Of a DNA stretch of 64,000 nt, positions 42,880 through 52,410 are shown in pieces. Positions within the stretch are counted from its first letter, which is position 1, and every line of letters begins with the position of its first letter. The notes under the pieces are model-generated. The model ran no database searches. It was not told the origin of the DNA and saw nothing but the letters and a program-made list of their open reading frames with translations. A program made the translations under genes and the position numbers. The stretch is from Anaerolineae bacterium (GTDB lineage: Bacteria > Chloroflexota > Anaerolineae > Aggregatilineales > Aggregatilineaceae), in contig JAOSJP010000037.1 in assembly GCA_027494015.1 (NCBI GenBank), positions 186,001 to 250,000 on the forward strand, in the 5' to 3' direction.

Positions 42880-43025
42880 TTGTCCGGACGGTCGCGTGGG
42901 GGGGCGATTGACCTCCCCCCTCGCGGCGCTGCTCCCCCCCGTCCGGGGGGGGGGGAGGCCGACGGGAGGCAACAGGGGACGGAGCGGCAGAGCAGCGCCC
43001 CTACCTGACAGGTTTTGCACGCACC
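42880..43025. repeat. Diverged family-1 element before gatA
   Basis: GATTGACCTCCCCCC arm, a CCCCCCGTCCGGGGGG hairpin, and the intact right arm GCAGAGCAGCGCCCCTACCT-GACAGGTTTTGCACGCACCC. The left terminus is unclear. A GACTTCGGAAGCC half-palindrome follows at 43080. Confidence 0.65.
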
Positions 43026-43170
43026 CGGACAAAGCGACCAAAGGGGAGATTGAGCTTCACCGAGGGACAGCCCGTAGCAGACTTCGGAAGCCTGGCGGGC
43101 CGCCGCCCACCGGCCGCGCGCCCAAAACGTGCAGCGCCTCCCGCTCCCCCTATTCGGCGCGCGGCTGTGG

Positions 43171-43176
43171 TATACT
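43171..43176 (+). promoter_or_regulatory. Putative -10 of gatA
   Basis: GCTGTGGTATACTCCC with TATACT at 43171-43176, an extended -10 (TGTGG upstream) about 50 bases before the ATG; no clear -35. Confidence 0.45.
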
Positions 43177-43226
43177 CCCGCGCGACACCCTGGCACGCGA
43201 TCACCCACTGAGGGAACGAGCACCCG

Positions 43227-44678
43227 ATGCTGACCGATCTGACGTTGAGCGAGGCGCAGGCCGCCCTACGCGCGGGGACGATCACCGCCGTCGCCCTGAC
43301 CCAGGCGCACCTGGAGCGCATCCGCGCGCTGGAGCCGGACGTCCACGCCTACCTGACCGTGACCGAAGACCTGGCCCTGCAAGCCGCCGAGGACGCCGAC
43401 CGCCGCCGTGCCAACGGCGACGACTCCCCGCTGCTGGGCATCCCCCTGGCGATCAAGGACGTGCTGATGACGCGCGGCGTGCCGACTACCGCCGGATCGC
43501 GCATCCTGGAGGGCTTCATCCCGCCCTACACGGCCACCGCCGTGCAGCGCCTGCTGGATGGCGGAGCGGTCATGCTCGGCAAGACGAACACCGACGAGTT
43601 CGCGATGGGGTCGTCCACCGAGAACTCCGGCTACGGCCCCACGCGCAATCCCTGGGACGTGGCGCGCGTGCCCGGCGGCAGCAGCGGCGGCAGCGCCGCC
43701 GCCGTCGCCGCGCGCATGGCCCTCGGCGCGCTGGGCACCGACACCGGCGGCAGCGTGCGCCAGCCGGCTTCGTACTGCGGCGTGTGCGCGCTCAAGCCGT
43801 CCTATGGCCGCGTGTCGCGCTACGGGCTGATCGCCTTCGCCTCGTCGCTGGATCAGGTGGGCGTGTTCGGGCGCTCGGTCGCCGATCTCGCCGCGCTGCT
43901 GAGCACCATCGCCGGGGGCGACCCGCGCGACAGCACCAGCGTGGCCCTGCCCGTCCCGGACTACGCCGCCGCCCTGACCGGCGATATTGGCGGGCTGCGC
44001 GTGGGCGTGCCGCGCGAGTATTTCGTTGAGGGGATGCAGCCGGAGGTCGAGGAGGCAGTGCGCGCAGCGATTGGCCAGCTCGCCGCGCTCGGCGCGGAGG
44101 TGCGCCCGATCAGCCTGCCGCACACCGAGTACGCGCTGCCGGTCTACTATCTCATCGCGCCGTCGGAAGCGTCGGCGAACCTGGCCCGCTTCGACGGCGT
44201 GCGCTACGGTCTGCGCGACGCGCAGGGGACGCTGTGGCCCACCTACAAGGCCACGCGCGGCAAGGGCTTCGGCCCGGAAGTCAAGCGGCGGATCATGCTC
44301 GGCACCTACGCGCTCTCCGCCGGCTACTACGACGCCTACTACCTGAAGGCGCAGAAAATCCGCACGCTGATCCGGCAGGACTTCGACCGGGTCTTCGCCG
44401 AAGTGGACGTGATCGCCGCGCCCACCACGCCCACGACCGCCTTCCGCCTCGGCGAGAAGACTGACGATCCGCTGGCGATGTACCTGTCGGACGTGCTCAC
44501 CCTGTCGGCGAGTCTGGCCGGGATCGTGGGGGCGACCGTGCCCTGCGGCTTCGACGGACTCGGCCTGCCCATCGGCCTGCAGATCATCGGCCCGGCCTTC
44601 GACGAGCCAACCGTGCTGCGCGTCGCCGACGCCTACCAGCGCGCCACCGACTGGCACACGCGCCGCCCGCCGCTGTGA
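43227..44678 (+). CDS. gatA: Asp/Glu-tRNA(Asn/Gln) amidotransferase subunit A
   Basis: A 483-residue amidase-signature enzyme that releases ammonia from glutamine to transamidate misacylated tRNA. The Ser-cisSer-Lys triad lies in [14 protein letters not shown] (Lys) and [20 protein letters not shown] (cis-Ser) with [16 protein letters not shown] (nucleophile). The substrate loop [13 protein letters not shown] is also present. The ATG at 43227 follows GAGGGAACG. gatB and gatC are not adjacent. It is divergent from the trp operon. Confidence 0.97.
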   Translation: MLTDLTLSEAQAALRAGTITAVALTQAHLERIRALEPDVHAYLTVTEDLALQAAEDADRRRANGDDSPLLGIPLAIKDVLMTRGVPTTAGSRILEGFIPPYTATAVQRLLDGGAVMLGKTNTDEFAMGSSTENSGYGPTRNPWDVARVPGGSSGGSAAAVAARMALGALGTDTGGSVRQPASYCGVCALKPSYGRVSRYGLIAFASSLDQVGVFGRSVADLAALLSTIAGGDPRDSTSVALPVPDYAAALTGDIGGLRVGVPREYFVEGMQPEVEEAVRAAIGQLAALGAEVRPISLPHTEYALPVYYLIAPSEASANLARFDGVRYGLRDAQGTLWPTYKATRGKGFGPEVKRRIMLGTYALSAGYYDAYYLKAQKIRTLIRQDFDRVFAEVDVIAAPTTPTTAFRLGEKTDDPLAMYLSDVLTLSASLAGIVGATVPCGFDGLGLPIGLQIIGPAFDEPTVLRVADAYQRATDWHTRRPPL

Positions 44679-44697
44679 GCGGGGGCAGAGAGTGGAC

Positions 44698-44890
44698 GAC
44701 TTCCGAAGTCTGCCGGACTTCGGAAGTCTGATGAACACCTCGCCCCTAATCCCCCCTCCAGCCGAGCCAGAAGGGGGGACGATCTGACAGGCAACTTCTC
44801 CCCTTCCCCAGCTTAGCTAGGGGAAGGGGCCGGGGGATAGGGGCCTTCCGGCAACTGCCTGGCAACTTATCCATAGACTCTCTCACCCAG
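44698..44890. repeat. GACTTCCGAAGTC palindrome plus family-3 fragment
   Basis: GACTTCCGAAGTC, TGCCG, GACTTCGGAAGTC at 44698-44728, then a CCCCCCTCCAGCCGAGCC block, CCCCTTCCCCAGC / GGGGAAGGGGCC arms, and a reverse-oriented family-3 end (GGCCTTCCGGCAACTGCCTG-GCAACTTATCC). No gene. The palindrome follows the gatA stop by 20 bases. Confidence 0.65.
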
Positions 44891-44923
44891 ACAGTAGCAT
44901 CCCCCCAAAGCGGTTTCCCCCAG

Positions 44924-45613
44924 TCACAACGTGAAACTGCCGCCCGGATCGAGCACGACCGGCATGGCGTCGGTCTCGTTCTGGACGCGGCGCGCCCACA
45001 GCGTCACGTCCTGGGCGATGGCGTCGAAGGTGTTGTAGTGCATGGGCATGACCACTTTGGGCCGCAGCAGGCTGATCGCCTTCAGCGAGCCGTCAATGCC
45101 CATCGTGTAGTAGTCGCCGATGGGCAGCATGGCCAGGTCAATCCCCTCGTCACCGATGAGCTGCATCTCCAAGAAGACGGCGGTATCGCCCGCGTGGTAA
45201 ATCTTCGGCCCGGCGTCGGTTTTGATCAGGATGCCGTTGGGCTGCCCGCCGTAGGAGCCGTCTGGCAGCGAGGAGCTGTGGTGGGCGATGGTCAGCTCGA
45301 CGCGCCCGAACGCCAGCCTGACGCCGCCGCCGGGGTTGATGCCGTGTACATGCTCCAGGCCGTGCCTGGCGTGCAGCCAGCCGCCGATCTCGTTGTTGGC
45401 GACGACGGTTGCGCCGGTGCGCCTGGCGATGGCTGGCGCGTCGCCGATGTGATCGCCGTGCCCGTGCGAGAGCAGGATGAAGTTAGCGTCCAGATCGCCG
45501 GGGCGGACGGTCGCCAGGGGATTGCCACTGAGGAAAGGGTCAATCAAGATACGGTGCGCGCCGATCTGCAGCGCAAACCCTGAATGGCTCAGCCACGTCA
45601 CTTGAATCGCCAT
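44924..45613 (-). CDS. UPF0173 metal-dependent hydrolase (MBL fold)
   Basis: A 229-residue metallo-beta-lactamase-fold protein of the UPF0173/UlaG-like group. The metal motif is LLSHGHGDHIGDA (HxHxDH), with further ligands in ELTIAHHSSS and IYHAGDTAVFLEM, and the C-terminal VVMPMHYNTFDAI. Substrate is unknown. The ATG at 45613 follows GAAGGGGG; an in-frame start further upstream would add 14 non-conserved residues. Confidence 0.93.
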   Translation of the reverse strand: MAIQVTWLSHSGFALQIGAHRILIDPFLSGNPLATVRPGDLDANFILLSHGHGDHIGDAPAIARRTGATVVANNEIGGWLHARHGLEHVHGINPGGGVRLAFGRVELTIAHHSSSLPDGSYGGQPNGILIKTDAGPKIYHAGDTAVFLEMQLIGDEGIDLAMLPIGDYYTMGIDGSLKAISLLRPKVVMPMHYNTFDAIAQDVTLWARRVQNETDAMPVVLDPGGSFTL

Positions 45614-45769
45614 CGTCACAAACCCCCTTCGTGAGCCTCCGAAGCGCCCTGTCATTCATAGCCGGGCTATGTCGAGTATACGCCCCGCTGCGCGCATTGA
45701 CAATTCGCTGGCTCCTGGAACGTGCGAGATTGCGGATTGCGGATTGCGGATTGAAATGTCGAGATGATC

Positions 45770-46226
45770 TTGTAAAATGGGGTGGGGGGAGGGGGGGCGC
45801 ACAAACGGGGCGGGCGCGGGGGGGGGGGGGGGCCCCCACGAGGGGGGGGGGGGGGGGGGGCCGCCGCGGCGGGGGGGCGCGGGGGAGCGCCGCGCCGGCG
45901 GCGACCAGGGGGGGGGGGAGGAGGAAGGGGGGCGGGGGGGCGGGCGAGGGAGAGGGGGGGGGGGGCGGCGGGGCGGCAGAAGGAGCGGCCGCGCCCCGCC
46001 CCCGGAGCGGGGCCGGGGGAGGAGGAGGGGAAGGGGGACCCCCCACGGACGAGGGAAGAAGGGAAAAGGGGAAAGGGCGGGGGGGGCGGGGGGGGGGGGC
46101 GGGGGGCAGGAGGAGAGGAGGGACCGGCGCCCCCCCCCCCCCCCCACCAGCACGAACAGAGGGAAGGGAGGGGGTAGGCGGGGGAAGAACCAGGGGGGAA
46201 AAGCGGGGGGGGGGGGGGCAGACAGA
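45770..46226. other. Poly-G-like low-complexity block, probable assembly artefact
   Basis: About 450 bases made almost only of G with scattered A and C and nearly no T, including runs of 10 or more G. It replaces the expected 3' end of a transposase gene. The look is that of failed or dark-cycle sequencing rather than genomic DNA. Long open frames here are meaningless (Pro- or Gly-rich by composition). Confidence 0.8.
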
Positions 46227-47051
46227 TGCACCGTGACAGACTGGCGTTTGGCCCGGCGCTGCCCCTTCAAGCGCACTTCGAGCGTGGTGTCCACCGTCGC
46301 CAACGGGGTCAGGTGTTTGAAGGTCGCGTCCAGGTAGCGTTCTTCCCACGCGCCCGTCGCTGTTTGCCACTCGACCAGGCGCTCGAAGTGATAGACCCGG
46401 CAGACCAGGTGGCTGTCATGTCCCCAGACCCGCCACCACACGTCATCGTTATCAAACCCGGCATCCATGACCCACGTCTTGGGTCCGGCGAACGTTTTCA
46501 AACTCGCTTCTGTCGCATCAATCGCATGTTGGATTTCGCGGTTCTCGCTCTCAAAGCCCGGTTCATGACTGCTGAACAGGTGATGATACAGCAGTCCGCG
46601 CGCCTCGTCCTCGCCCAGCCCCAGGACATTGAAGCTCCGGTAGCCGTTCACCAACCCGCCCCCCAACGCTTTGACTCGCATCAGGTCTTCCTGACTTTCA
46701 GCGCCCTCTCGCCGCAGGTCCATGCCATCCAGAATCAGGGTCACTTCCGGCTCGTGAGACAAGGTAGCTGCCGCGTGTTCCCGCATCACGCGCGTCACGC
46801 TGTCGCCATCCAACTCACTGCGCTGGGTCGTTTCCCCGTTCGCCATCCGTCTTACGCGTTTCTCACCGTACTTCGTCGCCGCCATCTCCGGGGGAAAAAC
46901 GCGCGATCACCGCGGCGCGCAGGCTTTCTCCCCCGATAATTCCTTCAATCACCCCCCGAAACGTGCGCCGCGTTCGCTTATCCCCGATCAGCACGTCAAA
47001 CCCGCTCAGATAGACCTCGCTTTGTGCCCATTCTTCAAATGTTAAGTCCAT
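46227..47051 (-). pseudogene. IS4-like DDE transposase, frameshifted and 3'-truncated
   Basis: The N-terminal part (47051 to about 46890, MDLTFEEWAQSEVYLSGFDV) and the main part (46885 downward, MAATKYGEKRVRRMANGETT) are in different frames. One extra base in the G run at 46890-46894 explains the break. DDE-type features: LILDGMDLRREGAE (first Asp) and TWVMDAGFDNDDVWWRV (second Asp, Y/W-xMD-xGFD as in IS4-like families). The C-terminal part disappears into the poly-G block at 46226, so the third acid cannot be seen. Confidence 0.7.
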
Positions 47052-47070
47052 GCCTTTTCACCTTTTCTAA

Positions 47071-47113
47071 TCAGGCCAGAAGATGCGGACCTGAGGTCAA
47101 AAGCGATATAGTA
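47071..47113. repeat. 43-bp terminal inverted repeat, left copy
   Basis: Starts TCAGGCCAGAAGATGCGGAC and ends AGCGATATAGTA, five bases before the IS66-type ATG. The exact inverted copy is at 49540-49582. Confidence 0.9.
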
Positions 47114-47118
47114 GCCGC

Positions 47119-48542
47119 ATGAACCCAGATGAAAAAGCACTGCACGAACTGGACAAGGCAACCCTGGTCGCTATCATCCTCGAACTGCGCGAGATGATTG
47201 GGCAACTGACTGCGCGTATCCAGGACCTGGAAGACCAGCTTGCCAAGAACAGCGGCAACAGCGGTAAACCGCCGAGCAGCGATGGGTTGAGAAAAAAGCC
47301 TGCACCCAAGAGCCTACGGGCCAAAGGGCAGCGACGGACGGGCGGACAACCGGGCCATCCAGGACACACGCTGGAACTGGTGAGCAACCCGGAGCACATC
47401 GAAGTGCACCGGTTGGCGACCTGCCCCCAGTGTCAGCACGACCTGAGCGAAGCACCGGTGCTGGCCGTTGAGCGGCGGCAGGTATTTGATGTGCCTCCGG
47501 TGGTCATTGAAGTGACCGAACATCAGGTGCCCGTCGTGTGTTGCCCCAACTGTCAGACGCACGTGAAAGCGGCGTTTCCAGCAGATGTGACCCAGCCGGT
47601 GCAGTACGGAGAGCGGTTGAAAGCCCAGGCGGTCTACCTCACTGGGTACCAGTTGCTGCCGGTGGCACGAACCTGTGAAGTCTTTGAGGACCTGTACGGT
47701 CATCGGCCCAGCGAAGCGTTGGTCTTGAGTGCGACAGAGGCGCTGCATGAGCAGCTTGACCCCGCCCTGAGCGCAATCCGCGACCAGATTATTCGGGCGG
47801 ACGTGGTCCATGCCGATGAAAGCGGTCTGCGGGTGGAAGGCCAGCTCAACTGGCTGCATGTGCTCTCGACGGAACGCTTGACCCATTACGCCGTGCATCC
47901 CAGGCGTGGACAAGTTGCCATGCGTGACATTGGGCTGCTGGCTGACTATCAGGGTCGTGCCATCCATGATGCTCTGGCCGCCTATTTCCAGTTCGACAAG
48001 TGCACTCATGCGCTCTGCAACGCCCATCATCTACGTGAACTACGCTTCGTTACCGAACAATACGGGCAGGCGTGGGCCGGTGAAATGGCCCAGTTGCTGC
48101 TGGACATCAAAGCCGAGGTCGCCCAAACCCTTGACGCCATGACGCTGCCACCCGACCGCCTCGCGTACTACGAAACCTGTTTTGACGTGCTGCTCCAGGC
48201 TGGTTTTGACGCCAATCCGTCCCCAGCCACACCTCCACCGCGTCAACGCGGGCGCAAAAACAATCGCCCCGAAAAATCTGTTGGGACCGCCTGTCCAGGT
48301 ACAAAGCTGAGACGCTGGCTTTCATGCACGATTTCCGCGTGCCCTTCGATAACAACCTTGCCGAGCGTGACCTGCGCATGATCAAGGTCAAACAGAAAGT
48401 CTCCGGCACGTTTCGCACACGCTCCGGCGCAGAAATCTTCTGCGATATCCGCAGTTACATCTCAACCGTTCGGAAGCAGGGTGCGAATGTGCTGGCTGCT
48501 CTCCACGATGCCTTGTTAGCGCGTCCCTTTGTCCCTGCCTGA
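47119..48542 (+). pseudogene. IS66-type transposase (TnpC), broken by two single-base insertions
   Basis: The N-terminal leucine-zipper-like part (MNPDEKALHELDKATLVAII), the zinc-binding domain (CPQCQHDLSEAPV, CCPNCQTHVKAAF) and the DDE core (VVHADESGLRVEGQLNWLHV, IHDALAAYFQFDKCTHALCN-AHHLREL) are in one frame to about 48266. The conserved end ([48 protein letters not shown]) resumes in another frame at about 48285. Removing one C from the run at 48267-48270 and one G from 48283-48285 restores the expected sequence. Both are homopolymer errors, so the gene may be intact in reality. Confidence 0.85.
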
Positions 48543-48740
48543 GTAATTAACAAAACAAAACGCCCCCCCTTCGGTTGTTTCTTTCCAAAATAAAGAAAAA
48601 ACACACTTCCCCCTTTTCCCTTTTTTTCAACTCACAAAGCAAAAAAAAGAACCAATAAAAAAAAAAAAAAAAAACTTGGTGTATAAAAAAAAAAAGATCT
48701 ACACCCCCCACACCCAAAATTTAAAAAAAATGAAGAAGAA
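48543..48740. other. A-rich, G-poor low-complexity block, probable assembly artefact
   Basis: Long A, C and T homopolymers with almost no G. AGATCTACAC at 48695-48704, followed by a CCCCCCACACCC stretch, resembles the Illumina P5 adapter (GATCTACACTCTTTCCCTACAC). The beginning of the next transposase is blurred by it. Confidence 0.75.
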
Positions 48741-49524
48741 AAAAAACTTTATCATTGAACTGTTCTGCTGGGTAGACGATCACATGCCACAGGAGCCGAA
48801 ACATCCGCAAGCCAAGCTGTATCCGAGTGAACTGGTGACGATAGGCTTGTTGTTTGCGCTCAAAGGAGGCTACTTTCGTGCTTTCTACCGCTGGTTGAGC
48901 CGGGATTACGCGCTGCTGTTCGCCGGTTTGCCCGAGCGCACCCGTTTGCAGCGGTTGTTGTTGACCCATCAGGCGTGGTGTGACAGCTTTCTGGCCCAAC
49001 CGACCTTTTTCACGGTCATTGATAGTTACGGCATTGAGTTGATCCATCCGATCCGAGAGGGCCGTAGCCCGCAGCAAGTGGGCAAGAAAGGCAAGAGCAA
49101 CTGGCGCTGGATCGTCGGAATGAAGCTTTGCTGGCTGCTCAATGACCGGGGCGAAGTTGTGAGTTGGCACTGGGATACCGCCAACGCCCATGATCAGGTT
49201 TTTCTGCCATTGGTGGCCGCCTTGGAGGACATCAGCATTGTCCTGGCGGATACTGGCTTCAACGATGCCGATGGCATTCCGTCCAACCTCAAGTTGTGCC
49301 CGCGTGGAACCTGGAACGAGCGGATGCTGGTCGAAACCGCTCTCTCGTTGGTCACGATGGTCTGCCATTTGAAGAAGGTCTTTCACCGCACTCGCCATTA
49401 TTTCCAGGCCCGTCTCGCCTATGTCGTCGCCTTGTTCAACTCGATCCTTGGTCTCAATCGCTGTCTTCAACCCGATGCCGACCCCCGGAATCGCCTTTAT
49501 CAGTTCGCCCAGTTCGCGCTATGA
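48730..49524 (+). CDS. DDE transposase, N-terminus unreliable
   Basis: About 264 residues of an IS982/IS4-like transposase. Acids of a DDE triad: FFTVIDSYGIELIHPIREG (first Asp), ISIVLADTGFNDADG (second Asp) and TWNERMLVETALSLVTMVCH (Glu), followed by a KVFHRTRHYFQARLAYVVAL helix. The first residues (MKKKKNFI) lie in the low-complexity block and are probably wrong; the true start may be around FIIELFCWVDDHMP. The stop is 16 bases before the right 43-bp inverted repeat. Confidence 0.7.
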   Translation: MKKKKNFIIELFCWVDDHMPQEPKHPQAKLYPSELVTIGLLFALKGGYFRAFYRWLSRDYALLFAGLPERTRLQRLLLTHQAWCDSFLAQPTFFTVIDSYGIELIHPIREGRSPQQVGKKGKSNWRWIVGMKLCWLLNDRGEVVSWHWDTANAHDQVFLPLVAALEDISIVLADTGFNDADGIPSNLKLCPRGTWNERMLVETALSLVTMVCHLKKVFHRTRHYFQARLAYVVALFNSILGLNRCLQPDADPRNRLYQFAQFAL

Positions 49525-49539
49525 ACTAGCACCAACGGT

Positions 49540-49582
49540 TACTATATCGCTTTTGACCTCAGGTCCGCATCTTCTGGCCTGA
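49540..49582. repeat. 43-bp terminal inverted repeat, right copy
   Basis: TACTATATCGCTTTTGACCT through CATCTTCTGGCCTGA, the exact reverse complement of 47071-47113. Confidence 0.9.
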
Positions 49583-49769
49583 GTAGTTACGGCGAATGGC
49601 CGATGAGCGTGTGCTGATTGACACGGGTTTCGCAAACGCCATTCCGTATCCTTAGAATCTGCCCGATTCAGAAAGCGCCTGTGCCCCCGCTGAAAGGATG
49701 AGCGTACCCACAGGGCGCGCCGCGCGACACGCCCTGCGCCCACATATCCGGTCACTCAACTGACGGCGC

Positions 49770-50153
49770 TCAATAGAGACCCGCGCTCATCGCCACCTGT
49801 TGCGCTTTTGTGAGATCGCTCACGTCGAGCACGACCTGCCCGGTCATGGTGATATACACAGCGTTGATGTTGATCTGGGCGCTGGCCAGCGCGCGCGAGA
49901 GGCGGGCGAGCGCCCCCGGCTGGTGAACCAGCCCGACGACGAGCACGTTGTTGGTCGTGTAGTCGAAGCCCCCGTCTTTGAGCGCCTCGATGGTCGCGTC
50001 GGGGCTGTCGGTGACGAACTGCACCACCCCTTCTCCGGTACACGAGGTGGCATGGATGGCCAGGATGTTGACGGCATTCTGGGCCAGCACTTCGGTCAGG
50101 CCGGCCAGAGCGCCAGGGCGATCTTGGATGACAATCGTGAATTCCGTAGCCAT
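49770..50153 (-). CDS. Tandem ACT-domain protein
   Basis: A 127-residue protein with two ACT modules: FTIVIQDRPGALAGLTEVLA at the start and LVVGLVHQPGALARLSRALA at about residues 70-90 (the D/Q-x-PGAL ligand loops). ACT domains bind amino acids and regulate enzymes. With no enzyme domain attached, it is probably a free-standing allosteric partner. AAGGAGGGC precedes the ATG. Its target is unknown. Confidence 0.9.
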   Translation of the reverse strand: MATEFTIVIQDRPGALAGLTEVLAQNAVNILAIHATSCTGEGVVQFVTDSPDATIEALKDGGFDYTTNNVLVVGLVHQPGALARLSRALASAQININAVYITMTGQVVLDVSDLTKAQQVAMSAGLY

Positions 50154-50411
50154 GCTGCCCTCCTTGTCTCAGTGCCCAGCGGCGCCGATCGCGCTCTCTA
50201 CCTCCAGTATAGGGCAAGATGCGTCTGGCGAAAACCAACGTGTGATGCAGATTGTGCAACGCGTGCCTGCTCTCGCCGCTTGTGCAAACTGGCGACTGGT
50301 GCGAGAATGCGCACCAGGGACATCCAACGGGGGCGGGCACCAGGGGGCGAATGCGTCGGTGCCTGACCTGCGCGCTGCCGTTGCAGCACGCCGCGATCAG
50401 TGAGGAGCCTC

Positions 50412-50651
50412 ATGGCCTATCAACGCGAGGTGCTGCATCACCTGATCACCCGCGCCCTCAAACGCAACACCTTCACTGCCGATCAGGACATCGCGGTCTT
50501 TGTGCTGGGCGAAGACGTGCTGCTCTACGGCACGGTGACTCACCCCGATCTCGTCCCGGAAGCTGTCGCCACTGTCGAAGCGGTGGCCCCCTTCCTCCAG
50601 GTGCACTGTCATCTGCGCGTCCTGAGCGCGCACGCGCCAACGCGCGGCTAG
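50412..50651 (+). CDS. Small BON-like protein
   Basis: A 79-residue protein. The segment FVLGEDVLLYGTVTHPDLVP-EAVATVEAVAPFLQVHCHLRV has the alpha-beta-beta pattern of a BON domain (GxV then a helix, then a V-x-L-x-V strand). No signal peptide. GAGGAG at 50403-50408 supports the ATG at 50412. The upstream stretch (50154-50411) holds no gene. Function unknown. Confidence 0.6.
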   Translation: MAYQREVLHHLITRALKRNTFTADQDIAVFVLGEDVLLYGTVTHPDLVPEAVATVEAVAPFLQVHCHLRVLSAHAPTRG

Positions 50652-50683
50652 CTCCGGGCGCTCGCTTCTTCGCGTTGCTGTCC

Positions 50684-51655
50684 TCAGTCGAGCACCTGGG
50701 CATAGCGCAGCGCGACGAGGATGCGCTTCTGCGCCGGGTAGCTGGCTGGCTGGAAGCGGGTGCCGGTCAGCACCTCGTACACGCGCTGGAAGCGCTGGCT
50801 GACCGTCACGATCATGTCTTCGGACAGCGGAGGAAGCGCGCCGTCCTCGCTGTAGCCCTGTCCCTGGTACCACAGGCGGATCAGCTCGCGGTCGAAATTA
50901 TCCGGCTCCGCGCCCTCCTCAAGGCGCTCGTCATAGGTGTCGGCACGCCAGAAGCGGCTGCTGTCCGGCGTGTGCAGCTCGTCAATCAGCACCAGGTCAC
51001 CGTTGAGGTCCAGCCCGAACTCATATTTGCTGTCCACCAGAATCAGGTCGGACAGGATGCAAAGCTGCCGCCCGCGCAGGAAGAGCTTGAGCGCCACCGT
51101 GCGGATGCGCTCCCACAGCGCGGGTGAGATGCCCGTCGCGATGACTTCAGCATCGGTCAGCGGGGACTCGTGCGCACGCCCGAACGTCTTCGTCGTCGCG
51201 GTGACGAGGGGATGCGGCAATTCCTGATTCTTGCGCAGCCCGTTGGGGAAGGTGATCCCGTAGATGGTGCGTTTGCCCGCCGCGTACTGCGCCCACAGAC
51301 TGGTGGGCGTGATGCCGCTGATGAAGCCGCGCACGATGACCGCAATGGGCAGCGGGTTGGCCTTGAGCGCGATGGTCACGTTGGGGTCGGGCACGTCAAT
51401 AACATGGTTGGGCACGATGTCGGCGGTGTGCTCAAACCACCAGTTGGTCAACTGGTTGAGCACCTGTCCCTTGTACGGCACCTGCCCTACGTGCTGGTTG
51501 AAGATCGTGCAGCGGTCAGTCGCCACCACCACGCGCCGGCCATCGGTCAACTCGTAGTTATCGCGCACCTGGCCGCGCTCCAGCGTCAGGCCGGGCAGAT
51601 CAAGCGATTCCAGAGCGCCGGGGATTGCACGACGAATCTGCGCGGGCCTTAACAT
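50684..51655 (-). CDS. purC: Phosphoribosylaminoimidazole-succinocarboxamide synthase
   Basis: Step 8 of purine synthesis (SAICAR synthase). The 323-residue chain is the longer, yeast ADE1-like form: LERGQVRDNYELTDGRRVVV-ATDR (ATP loop), VRGFISGITPTSLW, FPNGLRKNQELPHPLVTATTK, LILVDSKYEFGLDLNGDLVL-IDELHTPDSSRFW (metal and substrate residues). In-frame ATGs at 51655 and 51664 are both possible. No other pur gene is nearby. Confidence 0.97.
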   Translation of the reverse strand: MLRPAQIRRAIPGALESLDLPGLTLERGQVRDNYELTDGRRVVVATDRCTIFNQHVGQVPYKGQVLNQLTNWWFEHTADIVPNHVIDVPDPNVTIALKANPLPIAVIVRGFISGITPTSLWAQYAAGKRTIYGITFPNGLRKNQELPHPLVTATTKTFGRAHESPLTDAEVIATGISPALWERIRTVALKLFLRGRQLCILSDLILVDSKYEFGLDLNGDLVLIDELHTPDSSRFWRADTYDERLEEGAEPDNFDRELIRLWYQGQGYSEDGALPPLSEDMIVTVSQRFQRVYEVLTGTRFQPASYPAQKRILVALRYAQVLD

Positions 51656-51821
51656 CGTCCTCATCCTCTGCCGTGTGCGGTCACTATTGCCCTGCCGGGC
51701 CGTTGCACCCATGCTGGCGGGGCACCGGGCGGGCGGCCTTCAGGGAAGCCGGGCCTCTCATGCCCCTTACGCCCCCAATCATAATGCCGAACGCGCGATA
51801 AGGGAAGTCCGCCAGGCGAGC

Positions 51822-52197
51822 GGATGCGTGCAAAGGTTGTCAGCGATTTGTTTGACGTGGGGGTATTGACCTCACCCCCAGCCTCGCTGCGCTCGGCTTG
51901 CCCCCTCTCCGTTGACGGAGAGGGGGCGGCGAGGCGCGCCAGCGCCGAGCGGGGGTGAGGTCAGCCAGGGCGCAGCAGAGCAGCGCCCCTACCTGACAGA
52001 TTTTGCGCGGCACTCCTGCAGGGCAATCGCATCAAACGTGCGCGGTGTTCTACCTCACCCCCAGCCTCGCTGCGCTCGGCTTGCCCCCTCTCCGTCAACG
52101 GAGAGGGGGCGGCGAGGCGCGCCAGCGCCGAGCGGGGGTGAGGTCAGCCAGGGCGCAGCAGAGCAGCGCCCCTACCTGACAGATTTTGCACGCACCC
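51822..52197. repeat. Composite of two family-1 elements with 8-bp flanking duplication
   Basis: Starts ATGCGTGCAAAGGTTGTCAG, contains two cores (51871-51963, 52051-52145), an internal junction GCGCGGCACTCCTGCAGGGC, and ends CTGACAGATTTTGCACGCAC-CC. AGGCGAGC occurs on each side (51814-51821 and 52198-52205). No gene from 51656 to 52736. Confidence 0.8.
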
Positions 52198-52213
52198 AGG
52201 CGAGCAGGGGTCC

Positions 52214-52410
52214 ATGAAGGAGTTGTCAGGCAATTGTCGAAGGCCCCTCCCCCTGGCCCTCTCCAGGCCTAAGCGTTACCCACAAATGCCCCCATCCCCG
52301 GCCCCTTCCCCCGCGCTGCGCGGAGGGAAGGGGAGCAGGCCCGCCGCTTTTCTCCCTTCCCCCCTCGTGGGGGAAGGGCCGGGGATGGGGGGCAAAGGCA
52401 GGCGCGCGAC
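52214..52410. repeat. Family-3 repeat
   Basis: CATGAAGGAGTTGTCAGGCA, TTGTCGAAGGCCCC, and a pair of CCTTCCCC / GGGGAAGG hairpins with GAGCAGGCCCGCCGCTTTTC. It is a sibling of 23546-23690 and, inverted, 44800-44880. Confidence 0.7.

Larger units (their letters stand above)
47071..49582 (+). mobile_element. Apparent 2.5-kb transposon with 43-bp perfect ends and two unrelated transposases
   Basis: Perfect 43-bp inverted repeats bound an IS66-type TnpC gene and a second DDE transposase gene. No matching flanking duplication is visible (TTTTCTAA on the left, GTAGTTAC on the right). Because the middle (48543-48740) looks artefactual, this may be two elements wrongly joined. Confidence 0.5.

Noticed and set aside
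45656..46885. Long Pro-rich or Gly-rich protein extending the transposase into the G-rich block
   Set aside because: The sequence is a product of homopolymer G/C runs that look artefactual; conservation stops at about 46227.
50252..51127. Plus-strand open frame overlapping purC and the BON-like gene
   Set aside because: Antisense shadow of purC; composition is biased and no motif is visible.
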